Source of the DNA: Propionibacteriaceae bacterium
GTDB lineage: Bacteria; Actinomycetota; Actinomycetes; Propionibacteriales; Propionibacteriaceae
NCBI GenBank assembly: GCA_027492545.1
Contig: JAPUEL010000055.1
Span: forward strand, 1 to 59,003
Direction: 5' to 3'
DNA length: 59,003 nucleotides
Shown here: positions 1 to 7,395 of the stretch, in pieces
Numbering within the stretch: position 1 is the first letter of the stretch
How the letters are laid out: each line of letters opens with the position of its first letter
The notes under the pieces: model-generated
The model's input: the letters and a program-made list of their open reading frames with translations, nothing else
The model's database searches: none
What the model was told of the DNA's origin: nothing
Position numbers and translations under genes: made by a program

Positions 1-119
1 CCCCCCCCCCCCCCCCCCGCGACCCCCGCACGCCGCTCCCCGCCGGGGCCCCCTGGGGGGGGGGGGGCCCCCCCGCGGGGGGGGCCCCCCCCCCCCGGGG
101 GGCCCCCCCCCACGTCACT
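1..119. other. G/C homopolymer tract at window edge, probable assembly artefact
   Basis: Almost the whole stretch consists of runs of C and G, including an opening C run of 18 and several alternating G and C blocks of 6-14. It has no coding character and lies directly downstream of the tsf stop codon. Such strings are typical of low-quality read ends at a contig terminus. A real tsf terminator could be buried here but cannot be recognised. Confidence 0.7.
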
Positions 120-153
120 CTACTTCACTGTGCAGCGGGCTGCTCGACCTGGG

Positions 154-963
154 TCAGGCGCCGACGGCGAATCGCACGAAGCGCACGATGGAGGTGTTGC
201 CGGCCTTGAGCGCGTCACCCACCGACTTCTTGTCCTCCCAGACCGCGGCCTGGTCGACGAGCACGACGTCCTTGAAGAAGCCGCCGACGCGGCCCTCGAC
301 GATGCGCGGGATGGCGCCCTCGGGCTTGCCCTCCTCCTTGGCCGTGGCCTCGGCGATGCGCCGCTCGTTCTCGACCACGTCGGCCGGGACCTCGTCGCGG
401 GTGACCCACTGGGGCGACATCGCGGCGATCTGCATGGCCACCTGGTGCGCCAGCGCCTCGTCGCCCTCGTACTCGACGAGCACGCCGACCTGCGGGGGCA
501 GGTCAGCCGCGCGGCGGTGGAGGTAGAGGTGGGTGGCGCCGTCGAAGTTGGCAGCGTTGACCACCGAGAGGTTCTCGCCGATCTTCGCGCCGAGCTCGGC
601 GACGGCGTCGGCGACCTTGGCGCCCGAGGCCAGGGAGGCCTCGTTCGTGGCGGCCACGTCCTTGGCGCCCGAGGCGATCACCGCGGCGAGGATGTCATCG
701 GCGAGGCCGACGAACTCACCGTTCTTGGCGACGAAGTCGGTCTCCGAGGCGAACTGGATGAGCGCCCCGTCGCGGCCTGCGACGATGCCGTTGGTGGCCT
801 CGCGGTCCGCACGCTTGGCGGCCTTGGCAAGGCCCGAGATGCGCAGCAGCTCGATCGCCTTGTCGAAGTCGCCCTCGGCTTCGGTGAGGGCCCTCTTCGC
901 GTCCATCATCCCCGCGCCGGTGGCGTCGCGGAGCTTCTTCACATCAGCGGCAGTGATTGCCAT
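154..963 (-). CDS. tsf: Elongation factor Ts
   Basis: Guanine-nucleotide exchange factor that releases GDP from EF-Tu in the cytoplasm during translation elongation. The 269-residue product has the N-terminal UBA-like helical module (residues about 1-40, with the DVKKLRDATGAGMMDAKRAL signature) and the hallmark TDFVAKN motif at residues 75-81 that contacts the EF-Tu nucleotide site. Length is normal for an actinobacterial EF-Ts. The ATG start leaves a 30-nt gap after rpsB, so the two are almost certainly one rpsB-tsf operon, as in most bacteria. Nothing looks broken, although the sequence past the stop is the suspicious homopolymer tract. Confidence 0.97.
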   Translation of the reverse strand: MAITAADVKKLRDATGAGMMDAKRALTEAEGDFDKAIELLRISGLAKAAKRADREATNGIVAGRDGALIQFASETDFVAKNGEFVGLADDILAAVIASGAKDVAATNEASLASGAKVADAVAELGAKIGENLSVVNAANFDGATHLYLHRRAADLPPQVGVLVEYEGDEALAHQVAMQIAAMSPQWVTRDEVPADVVENERRIAEATAKEEGKPEGAIPRIVEGRVGGFFKDVVLVDQAAVWEDKKSVGDALKAGNTSIVRFVRFAVGA

Positions 964-993
964 GAGTGGTGTTTCCCGTCTTGTTGAGTGAGA

Positions 994-1929
994 TCAGTTG
1001 GCGTCGGTGGTGTCTGCGTCCGCGGCGGGGGCCTCGGCCTCGACGACGGGGGCCTCAGCCTCGACGGCGGCGACCTCAGCCTCGACGGCCGGAGCCTCAG
1101 CCTCGACGGCCGGAGCCTCAGCCTCGACGGCCGGAGCCTCAGCCTCGACGGCGGGAGCGGCCTGGTCGTCGGCGCCGAGCAGCTCGCGCTCCCAGTCGGG
1201 CATGGGCTCGGCCTGGACCTGCTCGCCGCCACGACCGGAGGAACGCTCGATCAGGCCGTCTGCCACGGCGTCGGCGATGATGCGGGTCAGCAGGGCGACG
1301 GAACGGATGGCGTCGTCGTTGCCCGGAACCGCGTAGTCGACCTCATCGGGGTCGCAGTTGGTGTCCAGGATGCCCACCACGGGAATGTGCAGCTTGCGGG
1401 CCTCGTCGACGGCGAGGTGCTCCTTCTTGGTGTCGACGATCCACACGGCCTGGGGCGTGCGGGCCATGTCACGGATGCCGCCGAGGGTCTTGTCGAGCTT
1501 GATCTTCTCGCGCTCGAGTTGCAGGAGCTCCTTCTTGGTGAGCCCGGAGCCGGGGACGTCGGTGAAGTCCATGCCTTCAAGCTCCTTGAGGCGCTGGATC
1601 CGCTTGGTCACCGTGTGGAAGTTGGTGAGCATGCCGCCGAGCCAGCGCTGGTTGACGTAGGGCATGCCGACGCGGGTGGCCTGCTCGGCGATGGCCTCCT
1701 GCGCCTGCTTCTTGGTGCCGACGAAGAGGACCTGGCCGCCGCGCGCCACCGTCGACTTGACGAACTTGTACGCCTTGTCGATGTAGCTCAGCGAGAGCTG
1801 GAGGTCGATGATGTAGATGCCGTTGCGCTCGGTGAAGATGAACCGCTTCATCTTGGGGTTCCAACGACGGGTCTGGTGCCCGAAGTGAACGCCCGACTCG
1901 AGGAGTTGGCGAGTGGTGACGACGGCCAT
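994..1929 (-). CDS. rpsB: 30S ribosomal protein S2
   Basis: Structural protein of the small ribosomal subunit. The 311-residue product starts [20 protein letters not shown], the standard S2 N-terminus, and has the expected core with the helical coiled insertion ([20 protein letters not shown]). The ATG at 1929 was chosen over an upstream in-frame start (2097) because it matches the family N-terminus and has an AAGGA ribosome binding site about 7 nt before it. The last ~60 residues are unusual: an acidic tail built of about six AVEAEAP-like heptads, encoded by 21-bp tandem repeats. Acidic extensions occur in some actinobacterial S2 proteins, but this one is long and regular. It is followed by tsf and preceded by a structured leader. 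Confidence 0.97.
   Translation of the reverse strand: MAVVTTRQLLESGVHFGHQTRRWNPKMKRFIFTERNGIYIIDLQLSLSYIDKAYKFVKSTVARGGQVLFVGTKKQAQEAIAEQATRVGMPYVNQRWLGGMLTNFHTVTKRIQRLKELEGMDFTDVPGSGLTKKELLQLEREKIKLDKTLGGIRDMARTPQAVWIVDTKKEHLAVDEARKLHIPVVGILDTNCDPDEVDYAVPGNDDAIRSVALLTRIIADAVADGLIERSSGRGGEQVQAEPMPDWERELLGADDQAAPAVEAEAPAVEAEAPAVEAEAPAVEAEVAAVEAEAPVVEAEAPAADADTTDAN
1030..1158 (-). repeat. 21-bp tandem repeats encoding the acidic S2 tail
   Basis: About six head-to-tail copies of a 21-bp unit; the three between roughly 1079 and 1150 are nearly identical. Each encodes the heptad AVEAEAP inside rpsB. Because the period is a multiple of three, gain or loss of units would lengthen or shorten the tail without a frameshift. 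Confidence 0.9.
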
Positions 1930-2041
1930 GGCCGGTCCTTCCGCGGCGGGGCCTTGCCCGCCTGACTTCGGTGAGCTGGGCTCACGGGTGGTTACGATGG
2001 CCCCGGATGTGGGGCCAATGCCTGATGCGCCCGGCGCCGTC

Positions 2042-2117
2042 CCCGCTGACACGTCAGCGGGACCACTCGGCCACCGGCGGTCCCCCGCGCGGCGCATGCG
2101 ATGTCAACCCGAAGGTT
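2042..2117 (-). promoter_or_regulatory. Structured 5' leader of rpsB (two hairpins)
   Basis: In the orientation of the rpsB transcript the leader contains a CAACC-TTCG-GGTTG tetraloop hairpin (2104-2117). Further on there is a 9-bp inverted repeat, CCCGCTGAC/GTCAGCGGG with a 2-nt spacer (2042-2061). Both lie between the proposed promoter (2127-2156) and the rpsB start. S2 is known to repress its own operon through the mRNA leader in several bacteria, so this could be an S2-binding leader. That role is inferred. The palindrome could also be a DNA operator. Confidence 0.45.
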
Positions 2118-2126
2118 GCGGGGACC

Positions 2127-2156
2127 ATCCTAGACAGTCCCGCGCACGGTGGACAA
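2127..2156 (-). promoter_or_regulatory. Candidate rpsB-tsf promoter
   Basis: On the minus strand, TTGTCC (2151-2156) is separated by 18 bp from TAGGAT (2127-2132), a good match to an actinobacterial sigma-70-type promoter. Transcription would begin near 2120 and give a leader of about 190 nt before rpsB. Confidence 0.5.
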
Positions 2157-2221
2157 ACGGACGCCGTCCACAGGCCGCCGCGCGAACGGGAAAACGGTGC
2201 GTCGGATGACGACCAAGGGGC

Positions 2222-3121
2222 ATGCGCGCCGCCCTCGTCTCGATCTGCCTGTTCGTCCTGCTGCACGTCGGTCCCCTGCCGGCCGGGGCCGACGAGGGGC
2301 TCGTCCTCGAGCCTCCGCTGGACGGGCGCATCGTGCGCGGGTTCGACGCGCCGCCCTCGCCCTACGCCGCCGGGCATCGGGGCGTCGATCTGGCGGCGCG
2401 CGCCGGGGCTGTGGTGCGGGCGGCCGCCGCGGGCCGGGTCTACTTCGCCGGCGTGGTGGCGGGCACGGGCACCGTCTCGGTGGACCACGGCAACGGGTGG
2501 CGGACCACCTACCAGCCGGTGACCCCGTCGGTGGCCACGGGTGATGTGGTGGCGGCCGGGGACCGCATCGGTTCCCTGGTCGCAGGTCACTGCGGGGCCG
2601 CAGCCTGCCTCCACTGGGGACTGACCGACGGCGAGACCTACCTCGATCCCTCGGCGTACGCCGAGCTCCCGGTGATCCGGCTGTTGCCCGCCGGATCCGT
2701 GCCCCCACTGAGGCCCGACCTGCCGCCGGCACGGGTGGGTGCGGCGGGGTCGCGTCCAGTCGCGGGACGGGTGTCGTCGCCGTTCGGCATGAGACGCCAC
2801 CCGATCACCGGCGTGGTCAAGCTGCACGACGGGGTGGACATCTCCGCGGCGTGCGGCACCCCCGTCGCCTCACCGGCCGCCGGCCGGGTGGTGGATGCCT
2901 CGTTCCACTCCGCCTACGGGTACCGGGTCCGGATCGACCACGGGGCGGGTCTGAGCATGGCCTACACCCACCTCCAGGGACTGGAGGTTTCGGAGGGTCA
3001 ACGGGTTGCGGCCGGGGACCGGATCGGCAGGGTCGGCAACACGGGGCTCTCCACCGGGTGTCACCTCCACTGGATGGCCTGGCGGGACGGCGTGCTGACG
3101 GATCCGCTCCGTCTCGGCTGA
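2222..3121 (+). CDS. Secreted protein with two tandem M23 peptidase domains
   Basis: Probable zinc metallo-endopeptidase acting on peptidoglycan outside the membrane. The 299-residue product opens with a signal peptide (residues 1-23, cleavage near AGA-DEG). The first M23 domain (about 45-145) has H52-x3-D56, but its HxH motif reads C129-L-H131, so one catalytic histidine is missing. The second domain (about 180-299) is intact, with H202-x3-D206 and H281-L-H283. Single M23 proteins with the CLHWG variant are common beside actinobacterial rpsB, so the first half looks like that protein and the second like an added active domain. It is divergent from rpsB and convergent with xerC. The start is supported by the signal peptide; the nearest purine-rich site is poorly spaced. 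Confidence 0.88.
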   Translation: MRAALVSICLFVLLHVGPLPAGADEGLVLEPPLDGRIVRGFDAPPSPYAAGHRGVDLAARAGAVVRAAAAGRVYFAGVVAGTGTVSVDHGNGWRTTYQPVTPSVATGDVVAAGDRIGSLVAGHCGAAACLHWGLTDGETYLDPSAYAELPVIRLLPAGSVPPLRPDLPPARVGAAGSRPVAGRVSSPFGMRRHPITGVVKLHDGVDISAACGTPVASPAAGRVVDASFHSAYGYRVRIDHGAGLSMAYTHLQGLEVSEGQRVAAGDRIGRVGNTGLSTGCHLHWMAWRDGVLTDPLRLG

Positions 3122-3137
3122 GCAGCCGCGACATGGA

Positions 3138-4043
3138 TCACGCGCGGGGGTGCGCCTGGCTGAACGCCCGCCGCAGGCGCTCCGGGGTGACGTGGGTGTA
3201 GATCTGTGTGGTGGCCACCGACGCGTGGCCCAGCATCTCCTGAACGCTGCGCAGGTCGGCGCCGCCCTCGATGAGGTGCGTGGCCATGGCATGCCGCAGC
3301 CCGTGTGGCCCCACCTCGGCGCCTGGCCCGGCGGCGGCGGTGACCGCATGCACCACCCGTCGGGCCACCCGCGGGTCGAGAGCGCCGCCGCGCGCGCCCA
3401 GGAAGACCGTCGCGGGGCTCCCCGCCACCGCCACCAGCGGCCGAACGGCCAACCAACCGTCCATGGCCCTCAGGGCCGGCACCCCGAGCGGGACCGTCCG
3501 CTGCCTGCCGCCCTTGCCCAGAACGGTGAGCGATCGCCGCTCCCGGTCGACGTCGCGCAGCAACAGGGCGCACAGTTCGGAGACCCGTAGGCCGCTCGAG
3601 TACAGCACCTCAACCAGGGCCAGGTCGCGACGCGCCAGCGGGTCGTCCTCCTCACCTGCGCGCAGTTCGGCCCCGACCAGGCTCAGCTCCACGGCGCCCA
3701 CGCCGGGGACTGTGGGGAGGCCCTGCCGGCGCTTGGGCGCCTTGAGCCGCACCGCCGGGTCCTCCCGGATCAGCCCCTCACGCAGCGCCCAGGCGAAGAA
3801 TCCTCGCGCGCAGGCCACCCTCCGCTGCACCGTCGCTGGGGCGGCGCCGTCGTCCGCCATGGCGCCGAGCCAGCCACGGAGCCTGGTCAGCGTGACCCGC
3901 CCCACCTCCACGTTGACGGAGGCGGCGAGGTCGCGCAGGTCGGTGAGGTAGGCGCGCACGGTGTGCGGCGAGAGTCCGCGTTCGGCGCGCAGGTGCATCG
4001 AGTAGTCGTCCATCGCGGCGGACCACCCGGGGGGAAGCTCCAT
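3138..4043 (-). CDS. xerC: Tyrosine recombinase XerC
   Basis: Site-specific recombinase that, with XerD, resolves chromosome dimers at dif. The 301-residue product has an N-terminal SAM-like core-binding domain (about 10-95) and a C-terminal catalytic domain. All catalytic positions are visible: R153 in GLRVSEL, K177 in LGKGGR, H247 and R250 in HGLRH, H273 in LGH and the nucleophile Y282. The start at 4043 gives the usual XerC N-terminus; an in-frame start at 4082 would add 13 residues. A weak -10-like CAGACT lies 6 nt before this start, consistent with leaderless expression. Location near rpsB is the usual actinobacterial setting, so this is a housekeeping recombinase and not an element integrase. 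Confidence 0.9.
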   Translation of the reverse strand: MELPPGWSAAMDDYSMHLRAERGLSPHTVRAYLTDLRDLAASVNVEVGRVTLTRLRGWLGAMADDGAAPATVQRRVACARGFFAWALREGLIREDPAVRLKAPKRRQGLPTVPGVGAVELSLVGAELRAGEEDDPLARRDLALVEVLYSSGLRVSELCALLLRDVDRERRSLTVLGKGGRQRTVPLGVPALRAMDGWLAVRPLVAVAGSPATVFLGARGGALDPRVARRVVHAVTAAAGPGAEVGPHGLRHAMATHLIEGGADLRSVQEMLGHASVATTQIYTHVTPERLRRAFSQAHPRA

Positions 4044-4142
4044 GCCGCCAGTCTGACGCACCGGGGCGCTCAGGTGCCGCACGACACCCGTGCGGCATAC
4101 TGGTCAGCCGGACAACGGGTGCGATCGAGTGGAGGACGGGAC

Positions 4143-4763
4143 ATGACGCAGGAGGATCTCACGCAGGGCGGCACGGTGCTGCCGATCACGCGATGGGGAA
4201 CGCCTGTCATGCACGCGCAGACGGCTCCGGTCACCACGTTCGACGAGGACCTCCGCACCCTCGTCAGGGACATGTTCGCCACCATGGAGGCCTCCGACGG
4301 GGTGGGACTGGCGGCCACACAGGTGGGCGTGGGCCTGTCGGTGTTCATCTACGCATGTCCCGACGCCGACGACGTGATCCAGGTGGGCGCCGTCTGCAAC
4401 CCCGTGGTGACCGTCCCCGAGGGGCCCGACCGTCAGCTGGACGCCGCCGACGAGGGCTGCCTGTCCTTCCCCGGCGGATACGCCCTCCTGGCGCGGCCGG
4501 ACCGGGCACGGTGCGTGGGCCAGGACCCGTGGGGCAACGAGGTCGTGATCGAGGGCACTGGCCTTCTGGCCCGGTGCCTCCAACACGAGACCGATCACCT
4601 CAACGGCACCGTCTTCGGCGACAGGCTCTCGGCGCGCTCGCGGCGGCAGTTGGACGCCAAGGTCCAGGAACTGGCCTGGCGCTACCCGGACGACTGGCCG
4701 GTCTCCCCCAAGGCCACGCACGCCACCCCCGTCGGCGCGGAACCGGTCCCCGACGCCGGCTGA
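4143..4763 (+). CDS. def: Peptide deformylase
   Basis: Removes the N-formyl group from nascent proteins in the cytoplasm, using a metal ion. The 206-residue product has all three family motifs: GVGLAATQ (53-60), EGCLS (104-108, metal-binding Cys) and HETDH (148-152, two metal-binding His and the catalytic Glu). The ATG at 4143 was chosen because GGAGG lies 7 nt upstream and because motif I sits at the expected distance from it; the reading frame is open further upstream but lacks homology. The C-terminus carries about 30 low-complexity residues after the core. It is convergent with the methyltransferase gene. Confidence 0.96.
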   Translation: MTQEDLTQGGTVLPITRWGTPVMHAQTAPVTTFDEDLRTLVRDMFATMEASDGVGLAATQVGVGLSVFIYACPDADDVIQVGAVCNPVVTVPEGPDRQLDAADEGCLSFPGGYALLARPDRARCVGQDPWGNEVVIEGTGLLARCLQHETDHLNGTVFGDRLSARSRRQLDAKVQELAWRYPDDWPVSPKATHATPVGAEPVPDAG

Positions 4764-4772
4764 GTCGCCCAA

Positions 4773-4788
4773 CCCGCTGAGTCGCGGG
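4773..4788. terminator. Weak hairpin between convergent def and RNA methyltransferase
   Basis: CCCGC-TGAGTC-GCGGG forms a 5-bp GC stem in the 76-nt gap between convergent genes. There is no T tract, so it is only a candidate bidirectional terminator. Confidence 0.3.
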
Positions 4789-4839
4789 CTCTGCGCAGGT
4801 ACACCGCGCGTCGCTGATCAGGTCTGAGGGCGCATCGTG

Positions 4840-5619
4840 TCACGGCGCCAGGGCGTAGGCGAGGATCGCGGCGGCCGTTGCGACGTTGAGCGAGTCCACC
4901 AGCGGGGTCATCGGGATGGTCACGTGACGGTCGGCGGCGGCCAGCCATGCGGCGCTCAGGCCCTGGCCCTCGGTGCCGAGCAGCAGCGCCACCTTCTCGG
5001 GCGCGACGAACGCCGCGAGGTCGACCGCCGACGGTGACAACGTGGCCGCCACCAGTTCGAAGCCGGCGTGCCGCAACCGGCCGAGGTCGGTGTCGTCGCC
5101 CATCCTCCGCCAGGGCAGCGCCAGCGACGCGCCCATGGAGGCCTTGATGGCGCGGCGATAGAGCGGGTCGGCGCTGCCAGGCGAGACGACGACGGCATCC
5201 CAGCCCAGCCCCGCCGCGACACGCATGATGGCGCCGATGTTGGCGTGGTCCACGACGTCCTCGCAGACGATGACGCGGTGGGCGCCCAGGATCCGGTCCC
5301 AGGACGCCTCCGTGGGCCTGTCGAACGAGCCCAGCGCCCCGCGGTGCACGTGGAAGCCGCTCACGGTCTCGATGAGGGCCTCCGTCGCCACGTACACCGG
5401 CACGTCGGGCCACAGGTCCAGGAGCGGCTGGACGCCGGCCAGCCACCGCGGCTGCAGCAGCAGCGACCTCGGTCGGCACCCGGCCGCGAACGCCCGCTCG
5501 ATGACCTTGACCCCTTCGGCGATGAAGCGGCCGCCATCGGCCCTGCGCAGCTGCGCGTCGCGAAGCCCGACGAAGTCCGCGAGCCGCACTTCGGAGGGGT
5601 CGGTCACGTCGATCAGCAC
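4840..5619 (-). CDS. SpoU/TrmH-family RNA 2'-O-methyltransferase
   Basis: Probable S-adenosylmethionine-dependent ribose methyltransferase acting on rRNA or tRNA. The 259-residue product has an N-terminal substrate-binding region (about 1-95) and a C-terminal SPOUT domain. The three SpoU motifs are visible: NIGAIMR, LLLGTEGQGLS, and IPM..VDSLNVATAAAI, which form the knotted cofactor site. The precise target nucleotide cannot be told from sequence. The GTG start is preceded by TAGTCT exactly 6 nt upstream, indicating a leaderless transcript that diverges from pabBC. Confidence 0.88.
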   Translation of the reverse strand: MLIDVTDPSEVRLADFVGLRDAQLRRADGGRFIAEGVKVIERAFAAGCRPRSLLLQPRWLAGVQPLLDLWPDVPVYVATEALIETVSGFHVHRGALGSFDRPTEASWDRILGAHRVIVCEDVVDHANIGAIMRVAAGLGWDAVVVSPGSADPLYRRAIKASMGASLALPWRRMGDDTDLGRLRHAGFELVAATLSPSAVDLAAFVAPEKVALLLGTEGQGLSAAWLAAADRHVTIPMTPLVDSLNVATAAAILAYALAP

Positions 5620-5625
5620 GAGGCG

Positions 5626-5666
5626 AGACTACCGCCGGGCCGCGGCGAGGCCGATCGGGATAGCAT
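5626..5666. promoter_or_regulatory. Divergent leaderless promoters (methyltransferase / pabBC)
   Basis: TAGTCT on the minus strand (5626-5631) lies 6 nt before the methyltransferase GTG. TAGCAT on the plus strand (5661-5666) lies 7 nt before the pabBC ATG. The two -10 boxes face away from each other within 41 bp. That spacing places both transcription starts at or next to the start codon. Confidence 0.6.
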
Positions 5667-5673
5667 CGCGGCC

Positions 5674-7395
5674 ATGGAACCGTTCGTGCTGCTCGACGAC
5701 GCCGCGCGCGGCTCCTCGACGCTGCTGACCGGACTCCGGCGGGTGAGCGTGGTGGGACTTGATTCGCTGGACGCGGCGTTGCGGGCCGGTTGGGACGAGG
5801 GCCTCCACTGCTTCGCGTGGCTTCCGTACGAGTTCGGCGAGGCGATCCTGGGGCTGCGCGCCGAAGGCCCGGCGGCCCTCTACTGGTTCACGTCACGCAC
5901 CGCCGCCGACGCCGACGCCTGGCTCCCCGTGGAACGCCACGCCTGGCTGGCAGACGTGCGCCACGACGTGACCCTTCCCCACTTCCGGGAGCGCGTGGCG
6001 CAGCTGCAGGAGGCCATCGCCGCCGGCACCAGCTACCAGGTCAACTTCACCCACAGCGTCACCGGTCGGCTCGTCGGGGAGCCGTCCGCGCTGTACGCCC
6101 GCCTCAGGCAGCGGCAGCCCGTCGCGTTCGGCGCCCTCGCCCACCTGCCCCCTCCCGCGGCGCCCTGGACGCTCAGCCTCTCCCCCGAGCTGTTCCTGCA
6201 GGTCGACGACGCGACCGTGGTCGCCCGCCCGATGAAGGGCACCGCCCCCGCCGCCTCGGACCCGGAGGCCCTCCGCCGCGACCCCAAGAACCGCGCCGAG
6301 AACCTGATGATCGTCGACCTCCTCCGCAACGATCTCAGCCGCGTCGCCGTCCCCGGCACCGTGGCGGTGTCGCGGCTGTTCGACGTGGAGCGGGTGGGGA
6401 GCCTGTGGCAGATGACCAGCACCGTCACCGGGACCCTGGTCCCCGGCACCACCCCGGCGGCCCTGCTGGCCGCCACTTTCCCGTGCGGGTCCATCACGGG
6501 GGCCCCGAAGCTCGCCAGCATGCGCCTGATCCGGGCCGTCGAGGGCCACGGCCGTGGGCTCTACACCGGCAGCCTGGGCCTCATCGAGCCCGCCGGCGAC
6601 CGCCTGGGCTGGCGGATGAGCCTGAGCATCGCGATCCGGACCCTGGAGATCGGCGACGACGGAGGCGTGCGGCTCGGCATCGGATCGGGCGTGGTGGCCG
6701 ACAGCACGGCGGCCGCCGAATGGGCCGAGTGCCTCGCCAAGGCCGCGTTCGCCACCACGCTGACGCCCACCGTGACCCTCAAGGAGACGCTTCGCGTGAT
6801 CGACGGCGTGGCCCCGCTCGCCGCCAGGCATCAGGCGCGGCTGGACGCCTCGGCCCCGACGCTCGGGTTCGGGCCCGTTTCCGGGGTGATCGAGGCGGCC
6901 GTCCGCGACACCCCGGCCGGCCGGTGGCGCGTGTCGCTGGACGTGACGCCGGTCGGTGAGGCCACGGCGACCCGGACGCCGCTCGACCCCGACCCCGACG
7001 CGGTCGCGGTGCGGCTGGCTGCCGCGCCGTGGGCCCCGGGTCCGTTGGCCCGGCACAAGACCTCGGCCCGCACGCTCTACGACCGGGCCGTCGGCGACGC
7101 CGTCGAGCGTGGATGCTTCGACACCATCGGCTTCGACGAGTCCGGGCGGGTGCTCGAGGGTGGGCGCACCTCGGTGTTCGCGCTGGTGGACGGGCGGTGG
7201 GTCACGCCGCCGCTCCGCCTGGGCATCCTGGACGGCGTGCAGCGCGCGGCCGTGCTGGCCGAGCCAGGCCTCCTCGGGGCAGCCACCGTGTCCGAGGAGG
7301 TCCTGACCGTGGAGGAGTTGCGCCGCGCCGGGGCACTCGTGGTCACCAATGCGCTGCGCGGCATTCTCCCTGCGCGTCTGGAGGAGGATTCGTGA
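5674..7395 (+). CDS. pabB: Aminodeoxychorismate synthase component I fused to ADC lyase
   Basis: Folate pathway enzyme making p-aminobenzoate from chorismate. The first ~370 residues form a chorismate-binding domain with PMKGTAPA, the NRAENLMIVDLLRNDLSRV active-site helix, GSITGAPK and the GSGVVADS/EW end motif. The remaining ~200 residues form a class-IV aminotransferase fold typical of 4-amino-4-deoxychorismate lyase, with the PLP lysine in RHKTS and the late T-N-x3-G motif (TNALRG). Thus PabB and PabC activities are joined in 573 residues. No PabA glutaminase lies nearby. The ATG at 5674 fits the family start and has a leaderless -10 box 7 nt upstream. Its stop overlaps the next gene by GTGA. 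Confidence 0.93.
   Translation: MEPFVLLDDAARGSSTLLTGLRRVSVVGLDSLDAALRAGWDEGLHCFAWLPYEFGEAILGLRAEGPAALYWFTSRTAADADAWLPVERHAWLADVRHDVTLPHFRERVAQLQEAIAAGTSYQVNFTHSVTGRLVGEPSALYARLRQRQPVAFGALAHLPPPAAPWTLSLSPELFLQVDDATVVARPMKGTAPAASDPEALRRDPKNRAENLMIVDLLRNDLSRVAVPGTVAVSRLFDVERVGSLWQMTSTVTGTLVPGTTPAALLAATFPCGSITGAPKLASMRLIRAVEGHGRGLYTGSLGLIEPAGDRLGWRMSLSIAIRTLEIGDDGGVRLGIGSGVVADSTAAAEWAECLAKAAFATTLTPTVTLKETLRVIDGVAPLAARHQARLDASAPTLGFGPVSGVIEAAVRDTPAGRWRVSLDVTPVGEATATRTPLDPDPDAVAVRLAAAPWAPGPLARHKTSARTLYDRAVGDAVERGCFDTIGFDESGRVLEGGRTSVFALVDGRWVTPPLRLGILDGVQRAAVLAEPGLLGAATVSEEVLTVEELRRAGALVVTNALRGILPARLEEDS

Noticed and set aside
1030..1158. Possible CRISPR-like direct repeats
   Set aside because: Units of 21 bp are strictly contiguous with no spacers and encode protein heptads inside rpsB.
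998..1965. Long plus-strand open frames with repeats opposite rpsB
   Set aside because: They mirror the rpsB repeats. S2 on the other strand has full family signatures, so these are shadows.
3138..4043. XerC as integrase of a mobile element
   Set aside because: Length, motifs and position beside rpsB match chromosomal XerC; no att sites or phage genes are near.
5068..5673. N-terminal extension of pabBC by about 200 residues
   Set aside because: This part is antisense to the RNA methyltransferase, has no homology, and the ATG at 5674 matches the family start and the leaderless promoter.
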